A stretch of 64,000 bases of DNA, taken from positions 24,190-88,189 of the forward strand of contig JAVBKU010000013.1 of assembly GCA_031553875.1 (NCBI GenBank), in the 5' to 3' direction. Below are positions 27,083-35,063 of this stretch, one piece after another. Every line of letters starts with the position of its first letter. The first letter of the stretch is position 1. The notes beneath the pieces were generated by a model. That model did no database searches. It saw nothing but the letters and a program-made list of their open reading frames with translations, and was not told the origin of the DNA. The stretch comes from JAVBKU01 sp031553875. GTDB lineage: Bacteria; Bacteroidota; Bacteroidia; Bacteroidales; Rikenellaceae. The position numbers were made by a program, and so were the translations under genes.

Positions 27083-27577
27083 CTATTTGCTGTCCTGACT
27101 ATCCAGGCCGGCGATAAGTTCGGCAAAATAAACACTTTTTTCCGGATATAGCAAACTTAATTTTAGATATATCTCCTTCGCGCGCTCCGTGGCGCCCTGC
27201 ATGGCGTATATCATGGCGAGCTCTTCGGACACCATTTCGTCGTCGCTGTCGGTGGCCGAAGTCTCCGCCTTATCCTCCTCGGTCGTCGACTCGGAGGCCG
27301 ATATCTTCTGCGGCTCCACCTGCAGAAAACGGTCGATTATCTCATTGGTCCCGGGCCTGAGAATTTGCTCGGGAGAGGGGGCGTCGTTAAGCAGTCCGTT
27401 GCTGCGCAGGGCGGCCATGGCCAGCTTGGTGCGCAGTCCGGCGTTACCCGTAAACCTGTACAGTAACACTCTCGCGGGCGAAAACCACGGATAGCGGTCG
27501 AGAGTTTCGCGTATCTCCGTAACGCTGGGGATGGGCGTACCCGCCGGGTCGGCGATGTATTTTATCACGGGATCCAT
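27083..27577 (-). CDS. Small cytosolic protein with a TPR-like C-terminus
   Basis: The 164-residue protein has no signal peptide. An N-terminal part (RETLDRYPWFSPARVLLYR) is followed by an acidic, Ser/Thr-rich linker (about residues 95-113). The C-terminal single TPR-like unit reads ELAMIYAMQGATERAKEIYLKLSLLYPEKSVYFAELI. Similar unnamed proteins occur between lptE and secG in Bacteroidetes. It lies 18 bases after the lptE stop. A role with envelope or secretion genes is suggested only by position. Confidence 0.7.
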   Translation of the reverse strand: MDPVIKYIADPAGTPIPSVTEIRETLDRYPWFSPARVLLYRFTGNAGLRTKLAMAALRSNGLLNDAPSPEQILRPGTNEIIDRFLQVEPQKISASESTTEEDKAETSATDSDDEMVSEELAMIYAMQGATERAKEIYLKLSLLYPEKSVYFAELIAGLDSQDSK

Positions 27578-27595
27578 ATAACAGGGATTTTTAGG

Positions 27596-28111
27596 TTACC
27601 AGTTGGCTACGGCGGCGTTGAATATATCCTCCACGAGCATCTCCACGATCTCGGGTATAAGCGTGGGCTCCACCTCCTGGAGGAGCTTGCTGCTGTCGTA
27701 CTCGGAATATGCGGAGAAGGTCTTGTTGTAGTTGAGGTTGGGCTCGATGGCGTTGATGAAACGCACCCTCACGGTGATCGTGAGGCGGTTCTTCACGGCG
27801 TATTCGTCAGCCGAGATCGAGGCGGGTACGGAGGTGTAGCCCGTGATCTCGCCCTCGAAGTTGAGGTCGCCGCCCTCGGGAATGAGCGTCAGGCGCGTCT
27901 GGCGGGAGAACCTGTCCTGCAGGGCCTCGGTGAGCGTGGAGCTCAGTATGGGGGCCACCAGCAGGGCGTTGTTGGGGAAGCGGGCGATGCTCACCGTCTT
28001 GGCGTCGGGGGAGATGGAGGCTCCCGAGAGCGAATATTTCACCTTACACCCCGTGAATGCCGCTAAGCACACCAGGAGCAGGGCCGCCTTTGTCAGTATA
28101 TTGAATCTCAT
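27596..28111 (-). CDS. lptE: LPS-assembly lipoprotein LptE
   Basis: The 171-residue lipoprotein has signal peptide and lipobox (LLLVCLAAFTGC). It matches the Bacteroidetes LptE family (KVKYSLSGASISPDAKTVSI, then FPNNALLVAPILSSTLTEALQDRF). LptE is the plug subunit of the LptDE complex that inserts lipopolysaccharide in the outer membrane. Its start overlaps the end of the sigma-54 activator gene by 4 bases (ATGA), showing translational coupling. Confidence 0.88.
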   Translation of the reverse strand: MRFNILTKAALLLVCLAAFTGCKVKYSLSGASISPDAKTVSIARFPNNALLVAPILSSTLTEALQDRFSRQTRLTLIPEGGDLNFEGEITGYTSVPASISADEYAVKNRLTITVRVRFINAIEPNLNYNKTFSAYSEYDSSKLLQEVEPTLIPEIVEMLVEDIFNAAVANW

Positions 28112-29313
28112 TCTATTCCGAGGTCTTTAATTTTCCGGTACAGCGTACGCTCCGACATGAACAGCTCCTTGGCCGTTTCGCGTCGCTTGCCGCCGTTGCG
28201 CTTCAGGGCCTTGACGATGGCCTCGCGCTGCATTTTTTCCTTGGTCATCACTTCTCCCTGGCCCTCTTCGGTCACCTCCTCGGCCGTGTCGTCGAAGTCA
28301 CTTCCGGGGGGCGGGGTTATGATCGGGGCGCGCTGGGTGGCGTGCTGGGGCAGGAAGGTGGTGATCTCCGCGCCCTGGTGCGTGGCGCCGGCCTTTGTCG
28401 ACAGTTCGGCGACCATCCGCTTGAGGTCGTTTATATCGGCCTTCATATCGAACAACACCTTATAGAGCAGTTCGCGTTCGTCGCCGAAGCCTTCGCTGCG
28501 CCTGCCGCCTCCGACAAATACGGGGGCGTGGGTGCCGTCGGGCAGGTATTTTGCGAGTATGTCGGCGGTTATGAGCCTCGACTCCTCGATAGCCGATATC
28601 TGCTCGGCTACGTTCTTGAGCTGGCGGATGTTCCCCGGCCAGTAGTACTCCTCCAGCATCTCGCGGGCCCCCTCGTCGAGCGACACGGCGGGCATCCTGT
28701 ACTGCTGGGCTATATCTGTGGCGAAACGCCTGAAAAGCAGGTATATATCGCCCCTGCGCTCGCGCAGCGGAGGCACGGCGATGGGCACGGTGTTGAGGCG
28801 GTAGTAGAGGTCTTCGCGGAAGCGGCCGCCGCTTATGGCTCCCAAGAGGTCGATGTTGGTCGCGGCCACCACCCTTACGTCGGTCTTCTGGGTCTTCGAC
28901 GAGCCGACCTTCATAAATTCCCCGGTCTGCAACACGCGCAGAAGCCTCACCTGCGTGGTCTGTGGAAGCTCGGCCACCTCGTCGAGGAATATGGTACCTC
29001 CATTGGCCACTTCGAAGTAGCCCTTGCGGCTCTCCGAAGCCCCGGTGAACGAGCCTTTTTCATGGCCGAAAAGCTCCGAGTCTATGGTCCCCTCGGGTAT
29101 CGCTCCGCAGTTGACGGCGATGTACGAGCCGTGCTTGCGCGGGCTGTAGGCATGGATTATCTGGGGGAAGAACTCTTTCCCCACCCCGCTCTCGCCTGTT
29201 ATAAGCACCGAGAGGTCGGTCGAAGCGACGCGCACCGCCACCTCGAGGGCCCTCTCGAGAGCCTCGTTGGTGCCGATAATGCCGAACCGCTGTTTGACTG
29301 AAGATATATCCAT
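28108..29313 (-). CDS. Sigma-54-dependent transcriptional activator
   Basis: The 401-residue protein is an AAA+ enhancer-binding protein: Walker A GESGVGKE (residues 40-47), the sigma-54 contact loop as GSFTGA (87-92) rather than GAFTGA, Walker B GGTIFLDEVAEL, and RLNTVPIAVPPLRER. The C-terminal Fis-type helix-turn-helix reads REAIVKALKRNGGKRRETA. There is no receiver, GAF or PAS domain, so activity may be controlled by expression or protein partners. It is coupled to lptE by a 4-base overlap. The Ala-to-Ser change in the contact loop is conservative. Confidence 0.9.
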   Translation of the reverse strand: MDISSVKQRFGIIGTNEALERALEVAVRVASTDLSVLITGESGVGKEFFPQIIHAYSPRKHGSYIAVNCGAIPEGTIDSELFGHEKGSFTGASESRKGYFEVANGGTIFLDEVAELPQTTQVRLLRVLQTGEFMKVGSSKTQKTDVRVVAATNIDLLGAISGGRFREDLYYRLNTVPIAVPPLRERRGDIYLLFRRFATDIAQQYRMPAVSLDEGAREMLEEYYWPGNIRQLKNVAEQISAIEESRLITADILAKYLPDGTHAPVFVGGGRRSEGFGDERELLYKVLFDMKADINDLKRMVAELSTKAGATHQGAEITTFLPQHATQRAPIITPPPGSDFDDTAEEVTEEGQGEVMTKEKMQREAIVKALKRNGGKRRETAKELFMSERTLYRKIKDLGIE

Positions 29314-29422
29314 CGCGAGTTGTGTTTCCCGTGGGGTCTATACAAACTATAGACCCGTGGGGAGTGCAAATGTCGGGATTTTTTCCCGAATAGCAAAAAT
29401 ATCCGGAGGTGTTTAAGAGGGC

Positions 29423-29833
29423 TTATTCTTCGGGGTATATGAAGTTCATGGTCTCCTTGGTGTCGGGGTGGAGCGACGCCGCCACGGGGCACAGGGCCGC
29501 CGCACGTTCCAGGATTGCTTTTTGCTTGGGGGTATATCCGTGGGCGAAGTGCACGTCCACTACTATCTCCGCTATGCGGCGGGGATTGGAGGCCATTACC
29601 TTGTTTATCTCGAGCTTCGTGCCGTCGATGTCGAAGCCGCCCGTGTCGGCCGCCTGTGCCATCAGGGTCAGCATGCAGCTGCCCAGCGCTCCGGCCACCA
29701 TGTCGGTGGGGGAGAAGAATTCGCCCTTGCCCTTGTTGTCTACGGGGGCGTCGGTGATTATCTTGTTGCCCGAGGCGTTGTGTGTCATCTCGGTGCGCAT
29801 ATCGCCCAGGTAGAGCGTGGATATTGTTGCCAT
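29423..29833 (-). CDS. OsmC/Ohr family peroxiredoxin-like protein
   Basis: The 136-residue cytosolic protein has the OsmC fold pattern. The two redox cysteines are Cys53 in ALGSCMLTLM and Cys115 in AALCPVAASL. The segments DNKGKGEFFSPTDMVAGAL and VDVHFAHGYT also match. OsmC proteins reduce organic hydroperoxides by thiol chemistry. It stands alone and is divergent from engB. Whether it is OsmC or YhfA type cannot be told. Confidence 0.88.
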   Translation of the reverse strand: MATISTLYLGDMRTEMTHNASGNKIITDAPVDNKGKGEFFSPTDMVAGALGSCMLTLMAQAADTGGFDIDGTKLEINKVMASNPRRIAEIVVDVHFAHGYTPKQKAILERAAALCPVAASLHPDTKETMNFIYPEE

Positions 29834-29938
29834 AATGCTTTTTTTGGTTACTTTTGTATGAAGAGATCGGATATTCTACAAATATACAAACAAACACGGT
29901 ATTTTATCTGTCCTGTGTCCAAATAATTGATACATCCC

Positions 29939-30544
29939 ATGGAAATACGTTCGGCCGAGTTCAAGTGCAGCAGCCAGAAGCTTTCGCAATGCCCCGGGGA
30001 CGGCCTGCCCGAATTCGCCTTTATCGGGCGCTCGAACGTGGGTAAGTCGTCGCTCATCAACATGCTTACGGGCCAGGCGGGGCTTGCCAAGGTATCGTCC
30101 ACGCCCGGGAAGACCAAGCTCATAAACCACTTTACCATCGACCAGAGGTGGTATCTCGTCGACCTGCCCGGCTACGGCTACGCGCGTGTGTCGAAGAGTG
30201 CCAAGGAGGAGTTCTCGTCGCTTATTTCCGGCTATGTGCTTAAGAGGGAGGCGTTACATTTTCTCTTCGTGCTGGTGGATTCGAGGCTCGAGCCGCAGAA
30301 GATAGACGTCAAATTCATAAATATGTTAGGGGAGAAGGGCGTGCCTTTCGGGATAGTGTTCACCAAGGCCGACAAGCTTTCCGCCGACCAGGTGGCTTCC
30401 AACGTGGCCCACTATAAGCGTCACCTCGCCGAGTATTGGGAGGAGCTGCCCCCCATTTTCATCACCTCCTCCGAGAAGAAGCGGGGCAGGGCCGAGGTGC
30501 TCGATTTTATAGGGGAGTGCCTGGGTGCGATAGAGGATAAATAG
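29939..30544 (+). CDS. engB: Ribosome biogenesis GTP-binding protein EngB/YsxC
   Basis: The start is placed at ATG 29939 (MEIRSAEFKCSS, 201 residues); an earlier ATT is unlikely. G1 is GRSNVGKSSLIN, switch TPGKTKLINHF, G3 DLPGYGYARVSK and G4 TKADK, in the usual order for this small GTPase of 50S subunit assembly. Length is normal. The gene is monocistronic. The 105-base divergent gap with the OsmC gene holds both promoters, including TACTTTTG near 29851. Confidence 0.93.
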   Translation: MEIRSAEFKCSSQKLSQCPGDGLPEFAFIGRSNVGKSSLINMLTGQAGLAKVSSTPGKTKLINHFTIDQRWYLVDLPGYGYARVSKSAKEEFSSLISGYVLKREALHFLFVLVDSRLEPQKIDVKFINMLGEKGVPFGIVFTKADKLSADQVASNVAHYKRHLAEYWEELPPIFITSSEKKRGRAEVLDFIGECLGAIEDK

Positions 30545-30589
30545 TTTGTATTAACATGCAAAATTCAGCGGCTCAAAAACGTATGTCAG

Positions 30590-30764
30590 TCAAATTAACA
30601 TTCAGGACAGCAAAATAATCGCCGCTTCGGGCTTCTGCCGGGAATAGGTCTCGTGAGGGAGATCACCCTCAGTTATCGTGTAACGAGGGAAGCTCCCGGA
30701 AGAGACCCCGGCAGAAGACGCGGCTAGACCTTTTGCCTACTTTTGGGGCAATGCCAAAAGTAGG
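30590..30764 (+). repeat. Family B structured repeat, copy B2 (short form)
   Basis: The copy has core helices CTTCTGCCGG / CCGGCAGAAG and GGTCTC / GAGACC, internal hairpin TGAGGG AGATCA CCCTCA, and tail hairpin CTACTTTTGG / CCAAAAGTAG. It lies sense and upstream of the BNR gene. No promoter is visible between them. Confidence 0.8.
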
Positions 30765-30816
30765 ATGAAGAAGACAAATAAACCACTGCAAGGTTGTATG
30801 TTAATCATATATATTC

Positions 30817-30880
30817 CGGGTCGCGTGCGACCCGCGGCCTTGTGCCCATGGCGCATAGCGCCAGCGGGGGTGGGCACAGG
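30817..30880 (+). repeat. Family D G-tract hairpin, copy D2
   Basis: A small hairpin CGGGTCG CGTG CGACCCG is followed by outer stem CTTGTGCCCA / TGGGCACAGG with inner hairpin TGGCGC ATA GCGCCA and a one-sided GCGGGGG tract. It ends 37 bases before the BNR start codon. Confidence 0.6.
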
Positions 30881-30916
30881 GCCGGAAATCATCAGGCATA
30901 AATAAATACCACAGAT

Positions 30917-32404
30917 ATGAAAAACATTAAAACATTCCTGACCGCCGCGTGTGTGGCGGCTTATCTCGGCGCGGGAGCGCAGACGGTAGTTTCGGATCCG
31001 GGTGCGCTCGTCGACCCTGCGGCCCGTTACACGGTGACCAGGGTGGCCAATGTGGTCATCGACCCTGAGGCCCTCACGGTACCTAACGGTCAGTTCGGCG
31101 ACGCCATCAACGGCGAGAGCTTCCAGCAGGAGGCGCTCATAACTTTCGACGGCTACCAGTACGTGGCCTACTACGACAAGGATCGCAAGGTGTGCCTCGC
31201 CCGCCGCAATCTCTCCTCGGGCAAGGTCGAGATCGCCCGTGTGCCGGGTTACACCTTTATCGGTGGGAAGAAAGGTAGCGACGTCCATAACACCGTGTCC
31301 GTGGGTCTTTGCGAGGTCGACCGCAGCCTCCACCTCTCCTTCGACCACCACAACGACACGCTCAACTACGTCGGCACGCTTCCCGGCGTGGCGGGGCAGG
31401 CCAAGGTGAAGTGGAACAGCTCGATATTCCGCCCCATGGACGACCAGATAGCAGGCAAGACCATACTTGACGTATGCTACCCGAGGTTTCTCTCCACTCC
31501 CGACAAGGGATTGCAGCTGGCCTACCGTGTGGGTCACAGCAGTAACGGCGAAGGATTCATCGCCGACTACGACCCTGCTACGGCCAAGTGGGTGAAGGTC
31601 CGCCAGATCGACAGCCGCCTGGGTACGTTCAAGGATTTCAAGGACAGCAGTATCTATCGTTCCCTCTACCGCAACGGCCTCACCTACGATAATATGGGCG
31701 TACTTCACTCCACCGGCATGTGGCGGGAGCGCAGCGGCGGTACCAACCACGACCTGCTCTACATGTACAGCCCCGATTTCGGCGACACATGGTACAACAA
31801 TAAGAATGTGGTGATAGGCAGTACGGCCAAAAATACGCTGGTGTCGATCACTTCTCCCGACCTCAAAGTGGCGGACATAGGCCGCGACAAGTCGCTGATG
31901 AACCAGCAGGCCCAGGCTGTCGACGCGCTGAACCGCATCCACGCGGTGATATGGCACAAGAAGGACGGCATCCCCATGGAGCCGGGCAAGTGGTGGGATC
32001 TCCCCTCCTCGGCCTACTTCCACTATTGGCGCAAGAACAACGGGCAGTGGGCGAGGGTCGAGTTATCCTCGCCGGTGGGCTCGCGGGCTAAGATAGCTTT
32101 CGACAAGGATGACAATCTCATCATGGTATACACCGTCAAGAATGCCAAGGACCCCAGGGACAAGGGTTTTCACTACACCCGAGGTACGCTGATCATCGCC
32201 ACGGCGAGCGCCGACAAGCTATGGCGCGACTGGAAGGTGGTCTACCAGGAGGAGGGTTTGTCGCTGCTGGGCGACCCCCTGATCGACAACCGCAGGATGG
32301 CTTCCGAGGGGATGTTTTCCGTCTATGTGCAGGAGACTCCCGCCTCTTCCGGCGCTCCGTCGCCCCTGAGGGTGCTGGAGTATAAGGTTGAGAAGAAAAA
32401 ATGA
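30917..32404 (+). CDS. Secreted BNR-repeat beta-propeller protein
   Basis: The 495-residue protein has a signal peptide (FLTAACVAAYLGAGAQ). Its body matches the BNR_4 group of predicted seven-bladed propellers: QQEALITFDGYQYVAYYD, HNTVSVGLCEVDRSLHLSFDHH and LSTPDKGLQLAYRVG. YMYSPDFGDTWYN is an Asp-box-like repeat. This group includes polysaccharide lyases and a rhamnosidase family (GH145/PL24/PL25-like). The conserved HHND and YRVG areas fit such enzymes, but the exact family cannot be decided. A rhamnose operon 8 kb away makes a rhamnose-containing glycan plausible. Confidence 0.75.
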   Translation: MKNIKTFLTAACVAAYLGAGAQTVVSDPGALVDPAARYTVTRVANVVIDPEALTVPNGQFGDAINGESFQQEALITFDGYQYVAYYDKDRKVCLARRNLSSGKVEIARVPGYTFIGGKKGSDVHNTVSVGLCEVDRSLHLSFDHHNDTLNYVGTLPGVAGQAKVKWNSSIFRPMDDQIAGKTILDVCYPRFLSTPDKGLQLAYRVGHSSNGEGFIADYDPATAKWVKVRQIDSRLGTFKDFKDSSIYRSLYRNGLTYDNMGVLHSTGMWRERSGGTNHDLLYMYSPDFGDTWYNNKNVVIGSTAKNTLVSITSPDLKVADIGRDKSLMNQQAQAVDALNRIHAVIWHKKDGIPMEPGKWWDLPSSAYFHYWRKNNGQWARVELSSPVGSRAKIAFDKDDNLIMVYTVKNAKDPRDKGFHYTRGTLIIATASADKLWRDWKVVYQEEGLSLLGDPLIDNRRMASEGMFSVYVQETPASSGAPSPLRVLEYKVEKKK

Positions 32405-32474
32405 CCACTACGGGCTTCGCAGCCTCCGCCCTCGTGCGGTACATTAAATTGTTAATAAAATATAACGAAATAAG

Positions 32475-32505
32475 TTTCAGCTCTGGGGGTAATCTATTAC
32501 ATTTG
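32475..32505 (+). promoter_or_regulatory. prs promoter
   Basis: TTTC (32475-32478), 19 bases, then TACATTTG (32498-32505) form a near-consensus Bacteroidetes promoter 30 bases before the ATG. Confidence 0.65.
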
Positions 32506-32534
32506 CGTCATCATACTACCAACCTCTTAATATC

Positions 32535-33476
32535 ATGGCTATACACAGACTTAAGATCTTTGCCTGCAGGGAGTCGCACGATCTCGCCCACAAGATTGCG
32601 AAGAGCTACGGCACCGAGCTGGGCGATTCTACAGTCCTCGAATTCAGCGACGGCGAATTCCAGCCCGCCTTCAACGAGAGCATCAGGGGATGTACGGTGT
32701 TTATCGTGCAGTCCACCTTCCCGCCTGCAGACAATCTCATGGAGCTGCTCCTGATGATCGACGCCGCTCACAGGGCCTCGGCCTACAGGGTGATAGCCGT
32801 GATGCCCTACTTCGGTTGGGCCCGTCAGGACCGTAAGGACCGCCCGAGGGTCTCCATCGGCGCCAAGCTGGTGGCCAACCTGCTCTGCGCCGCGGGGGTC
32901 GACCGTATCATGACCATGGACCTCCACGCCGACCAGATACAGGGATTCTTCGATATTCCCGTCGACCACATATACGCCAGCGGTATTTTCATTCCCTATA
33001 TCAAGAGTCTGAATATAGAGGACCTCTCCATCGCCGCTCCTGATATGGGTGGCGCGAAGAGGGCCGGAGCCTATTCGCAGTTCCTCGACGCCCCGATGAT
33101 CATCAGCCACAAGCAGAGGGAGAAGGCCAACGTCGTGGGCCAGATGACCGCCATCGGCGACGTGGAAGGCCGCAACGTGATAATCCTCGACGACATGATC
33201 GACACCGCAGGCACCATCACCAAGGCCGCCGACATGTTCATGGAGCGCGGAGCCAAGAGCGTTCGCGCCGCCGTAACTCACCCCGTGCTGAGCGGCCCGG
33301 CATACGACAGGATCAACAAGAGCGCCCTACAGGAAGTGATCGTCACAGACACCATCCCCCTCAAGGCGGGCGAGGACGTGAGCAAGTTCACTGTGCTGAG
33401 TGTGGCCGACATATTCGCCGACGTGATGGAACGCGTACATAACTATAAGGAGATCAGCTCGCGCTTTATATTCTAA
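32535..33476 (+). CDS. prs: Ribose-phosphate pyrophosphokinase
   Basis: The 313-residue enzyme makes PRPP from ribose 5-phosphate and ATP in the cytosol. It shows FSDGEFQPAFNESIRG, the ATP-loop region PYFGWARQDRKDRPR and the cation and ribose-phosphate site MDLHADQIQGFFDIPVDH. The PRPP loop is VIILDDMIDTAGTI. Length and motifs are standard. It has its own promoter and a strong terminator, and its product feeds purine, nicotinate (nadC) and other pathways. Confidence 0.96.
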   Translation: MAIHRLKIFACRESHDLAHKIAKSYGTELGDSTVLEFSDGEFQPAFNESIRGCTVFIVQSTFPPADNLMELLLMIDAAHRASAYRVIAVMPYFGWARQDRKDRPRVSIGAKLVANLLCAAGVDRIMTMDLHADQIQGFFDIPVDHIYASGIFIPYIKSLNIEDLSIAAPDMGGAKRAGAYSQFLDAPMIISHKQREKANVVGQMTAIGDVEGRNVIILDDMIDTAGTITKAADMFMERGAKSVRAAVTHPVLSGPAYDRINKSALQEVIVTDTIPLKAGEDVSKFTVLSVADIFADVMERVHNYKEISSRFIF

Positions 33477-33502
33477 AACGAGGGAGTTGCTTCCTATATA
33501 AT

Positions 33503-33540
33503 AAGGCCCGCCGAAATCATTCGGGCGGGCCTTGTTTTTT
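33503..33540 (+). terminator. Terminator of prs
   Basis: AAGGCCCGCCGA AATCAT TCGGGCGGGCCTT forms a 12-bp stem followed by GTTTTTT, 26 bases after the stop. Confidence 0.9.
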
Positions 33541-33599
33541 GCACAAGGTTCGCACTTCGTTAGATAGGAATCAGATATATTGCCAAGCAAACCTCCCCT

Positions 33600-33650
33600 A
33601 AAGCGTCCGCAGGACGCTTGCCCTCCGCCAATTGCGCGATATTCACGCCC
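33600..33650 (+). repeat. Truncated 5' end of a family A repeat
   Basis: AAGCGTCC GCA GGACGCTT, CCAATTG and GATATTCACGCCC match the 5' part of copy A5, but the element stops at CCCAC and is followed directly by the intact copy A4. Confidence 0.6.
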
Positions 33651-33660
33651 ACAAAATCAT

Positions 33661-33882
33661 AAGGCGCGAAGCGCCTACGACTCCCGACTTTGAAAATTTA
33701 CGCCCGGAGGAGCGATGAGGGAGTCCGTTAGAAAACGCCACTTGTTCGACGAACGTTAGGCAAATCGTAGATTTGACTATAAGGAGAAGTTTGGCGTTTT
33801 AGGACGTACGAAGTTGCTCATCAGGAAATTTTCATCGGAGGGGCGCATTTTGGTCAGCACCTTTTGTGCGCTCAAAAGGTGC
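33661..33882 (+). repeat. Family A structured repeat, copy A4
   Basis: 5' hairpin AGGCGC GAA GCGCCT; outer stem GAAAATTT / AAATTTTC; AAAACGCCA / TGGCGTTTT (9 bp, perfect); apical CAAATC GTA GATTTG; tail hairpin GCACCTTTTG / CAAAAGGTGC (33857-33882). It lies tail to tail with B3. Confidence 0.8.
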
Positions 33883-33917
33883 GAAGAGAAATATTATTAA
33901 CACAAAATTACGGTCTT

Positions 33918-34095
33918 CCTACTTTTGCCATTGCCGCAAAAGTAGCAAAAGGTCTAGCCGCGTCTTCTGCCGGGGTCTCTTCCGGGAGCTTCCCTCGTTA
34001 CACGATAACCGAGGGTGATCTCCCTCGCGAGACCTGTTTCCGGCAGAAGCCCGAAGCGGCGGATTGTTTCGCTGTTATGAGTATTACTTTTATAC
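33918..34095 (-). repeat. Family B structured repeat, copy B3 (short form)
   Basis: Compared with B2 and B4, the internal hairpin is CGAGGG / CCCTCG instead of TGAGGG / CCCTCA. The tail hairpin ends TTTTGC / GCAAAA instead of TTTTGG / CCAAAA. Both changes keep pairing. Confidence 0.8.
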
Positions 34096-34160
34096 GTGTG
34101 TCGGTGGACACCTCGCGTTAAATAATTAGCAAACAGCCGATATTTCACTCATTATAGGTA

Positions 34161-34191
34161 TTTGACGTGCTGCTTGACTGCCATACCTTTG
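34161..34191 (+). promoter_or_regulatory. Consensus promoter of a small RNA candidate
   Basis: TTTG (34161-34164), exactly 19 bases, then TACCTTTG (34184-34191) is the best Bacteroidetes promoter match in the window. Confidence 0.65.
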
Positions 34192-34197
34192 TCAAAG

Positions 34198-34262
34198 TTC
34201 TGTAAGCCAAATCAGATAAGGGTAGGGGCCCGGCGGTAGCGATATTGCCGGGCCTTTATTTT
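34198..34262 (+). ncRNA. Candidate small RNA of about 65 nt
   Basis: The predicted transcript starts about 7 bases after the TACCTTTG element. It has a short unstructured 5' part and ends in the hairpin GGCCCGGC / GCCGGGCC (34227-34254) followed by TTTATTTT. There is no start codon with a useful frame. The hemerythrin gene has its own promoter further on, so this looks like an independent short transcript. Its function is unknown. Confidence 0.5.
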
Positions 34263-34334
34263 GGTAATAGGCTCTGGATTTTTGAGATTCCACCGATTAC
34301 GGATATTTATTGATCCGCGGCACACTGAAAATAC

Positions 34335-34342
34335 TATCTTTG
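34335..34342 (+). promoter_or_regulatory. -7 element for the hemerythrin/LuxR pair
   Basis: TATCTTTG matches TAnnTTTG and lies 19 bases before the ATG. The -33 region has only TTATTG at a slightly long distance. Confidence 0.45.
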
Positions 34343-34361
34343 TACTAAATAATAATACGAT

Positions 34362-35063
34362 ATGCACAGACTCGGAAGATACGAGAGCGGCGACAGCATG
34401 AGCGGGCTGGTCAATGACGACTACCGCATACTGCTGGTGATGAGCCGTTTCGATATATCCATAGGTTTCGGCGACAAGACCATCGGAGAGGTGTGCGCCG
34501 ACAGCGGCGTCGACACCCCCACGTTCCTGGCTGTGGCCAATATGTTGTTCGAAGAGGAGAGTGATGCTCCCGTGGCCGACGGCAGCGTGTCTGTTGAGGC
34601 CCTGCTGCGCTATCTCCACAATTCGCACGACTACTTCCTCGATTTCCGCCTTCCCGCTATCCGCGCCAAGCTTTTCGAGGCCCTGGGGCAAAAGAAGAAC
34701 GACCTCTCCAAGGCCATAATGTACTACTTCGACGAGTATGTCGGCGAGGTGGGCAAGCACATGACTTATGAAGAGAAGACCGTGTTCCCTTATGTCCACG
34801 CCCTGCTCCGCGGGGAGAAAAAAGACGGATACAGCATCGACGTGTTCCGCAAGCAGCACGACCAGGTCGAGGCACGCCTTTCGGAATTCAAGAACATTAT
34901 TATAAGATACTACACCGCCGATAACGCCAACGAGATAAACAGCATCCTCTTCGATATTTTCAACTGCGAGCAGGACCTTGCGTTCCACAACGCCGTGGAA
35001 GACAGGTTGTTCGTGCCGCTTGTCGTAGGGCTCGAAAGCGGTAAAAAACGCAAAGCCCAATGA
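34362..35063 (+). CDS. Hemerythrin-domain protein (RIC/ScdA-like)
   Basis: The 233-residue cytosolic protein has an N-terminal region (RFDISIGFGDKTIGEVCADS) resembling the ScdA/DUF542 part of iron-sulfur repair proteins. A hemerythrin bundle follows, with candidate di-iron ligands His86/His89, His133, Glu137/138, His166, His209 and Glu213. Such proteins repair nitrosylated or oxidised iron clusters or sense NO and O2. The DUF542 Cys pair is not complete, so repair activity is less certain than metal binding. It overlaps the LuxR gene by 4 bases, suggesting a sensor-regulator or stress-response pair. Confidence 0.75.
   Translation: MHRLGRYESGDSMSGLVNDDYRILLVMSRFDISIGFGDKTIGEVCADSGVDTPTFLAVANMLFEEESDAPVADGSVSVEALLRYLHNSHDYFLDFRLPAIRAKLFEALGQKKNDLSKAIMYYFDEYVGEVGKHMTYEEKTVFPYVHALLRGEKKDGYSIDVFRKQHDQVEARLSEFKNIIIRYYTADNANEINSILFDIFNCEQDLAFHNAVEDRLFVPLVVGLESGKKRKAQ

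Noticed and set aside
33600..34100. Insertion sequence
   Set aside because: No transposase frame and no target-site duplication could be recognised around A4/B3; the units are too short to encode one.
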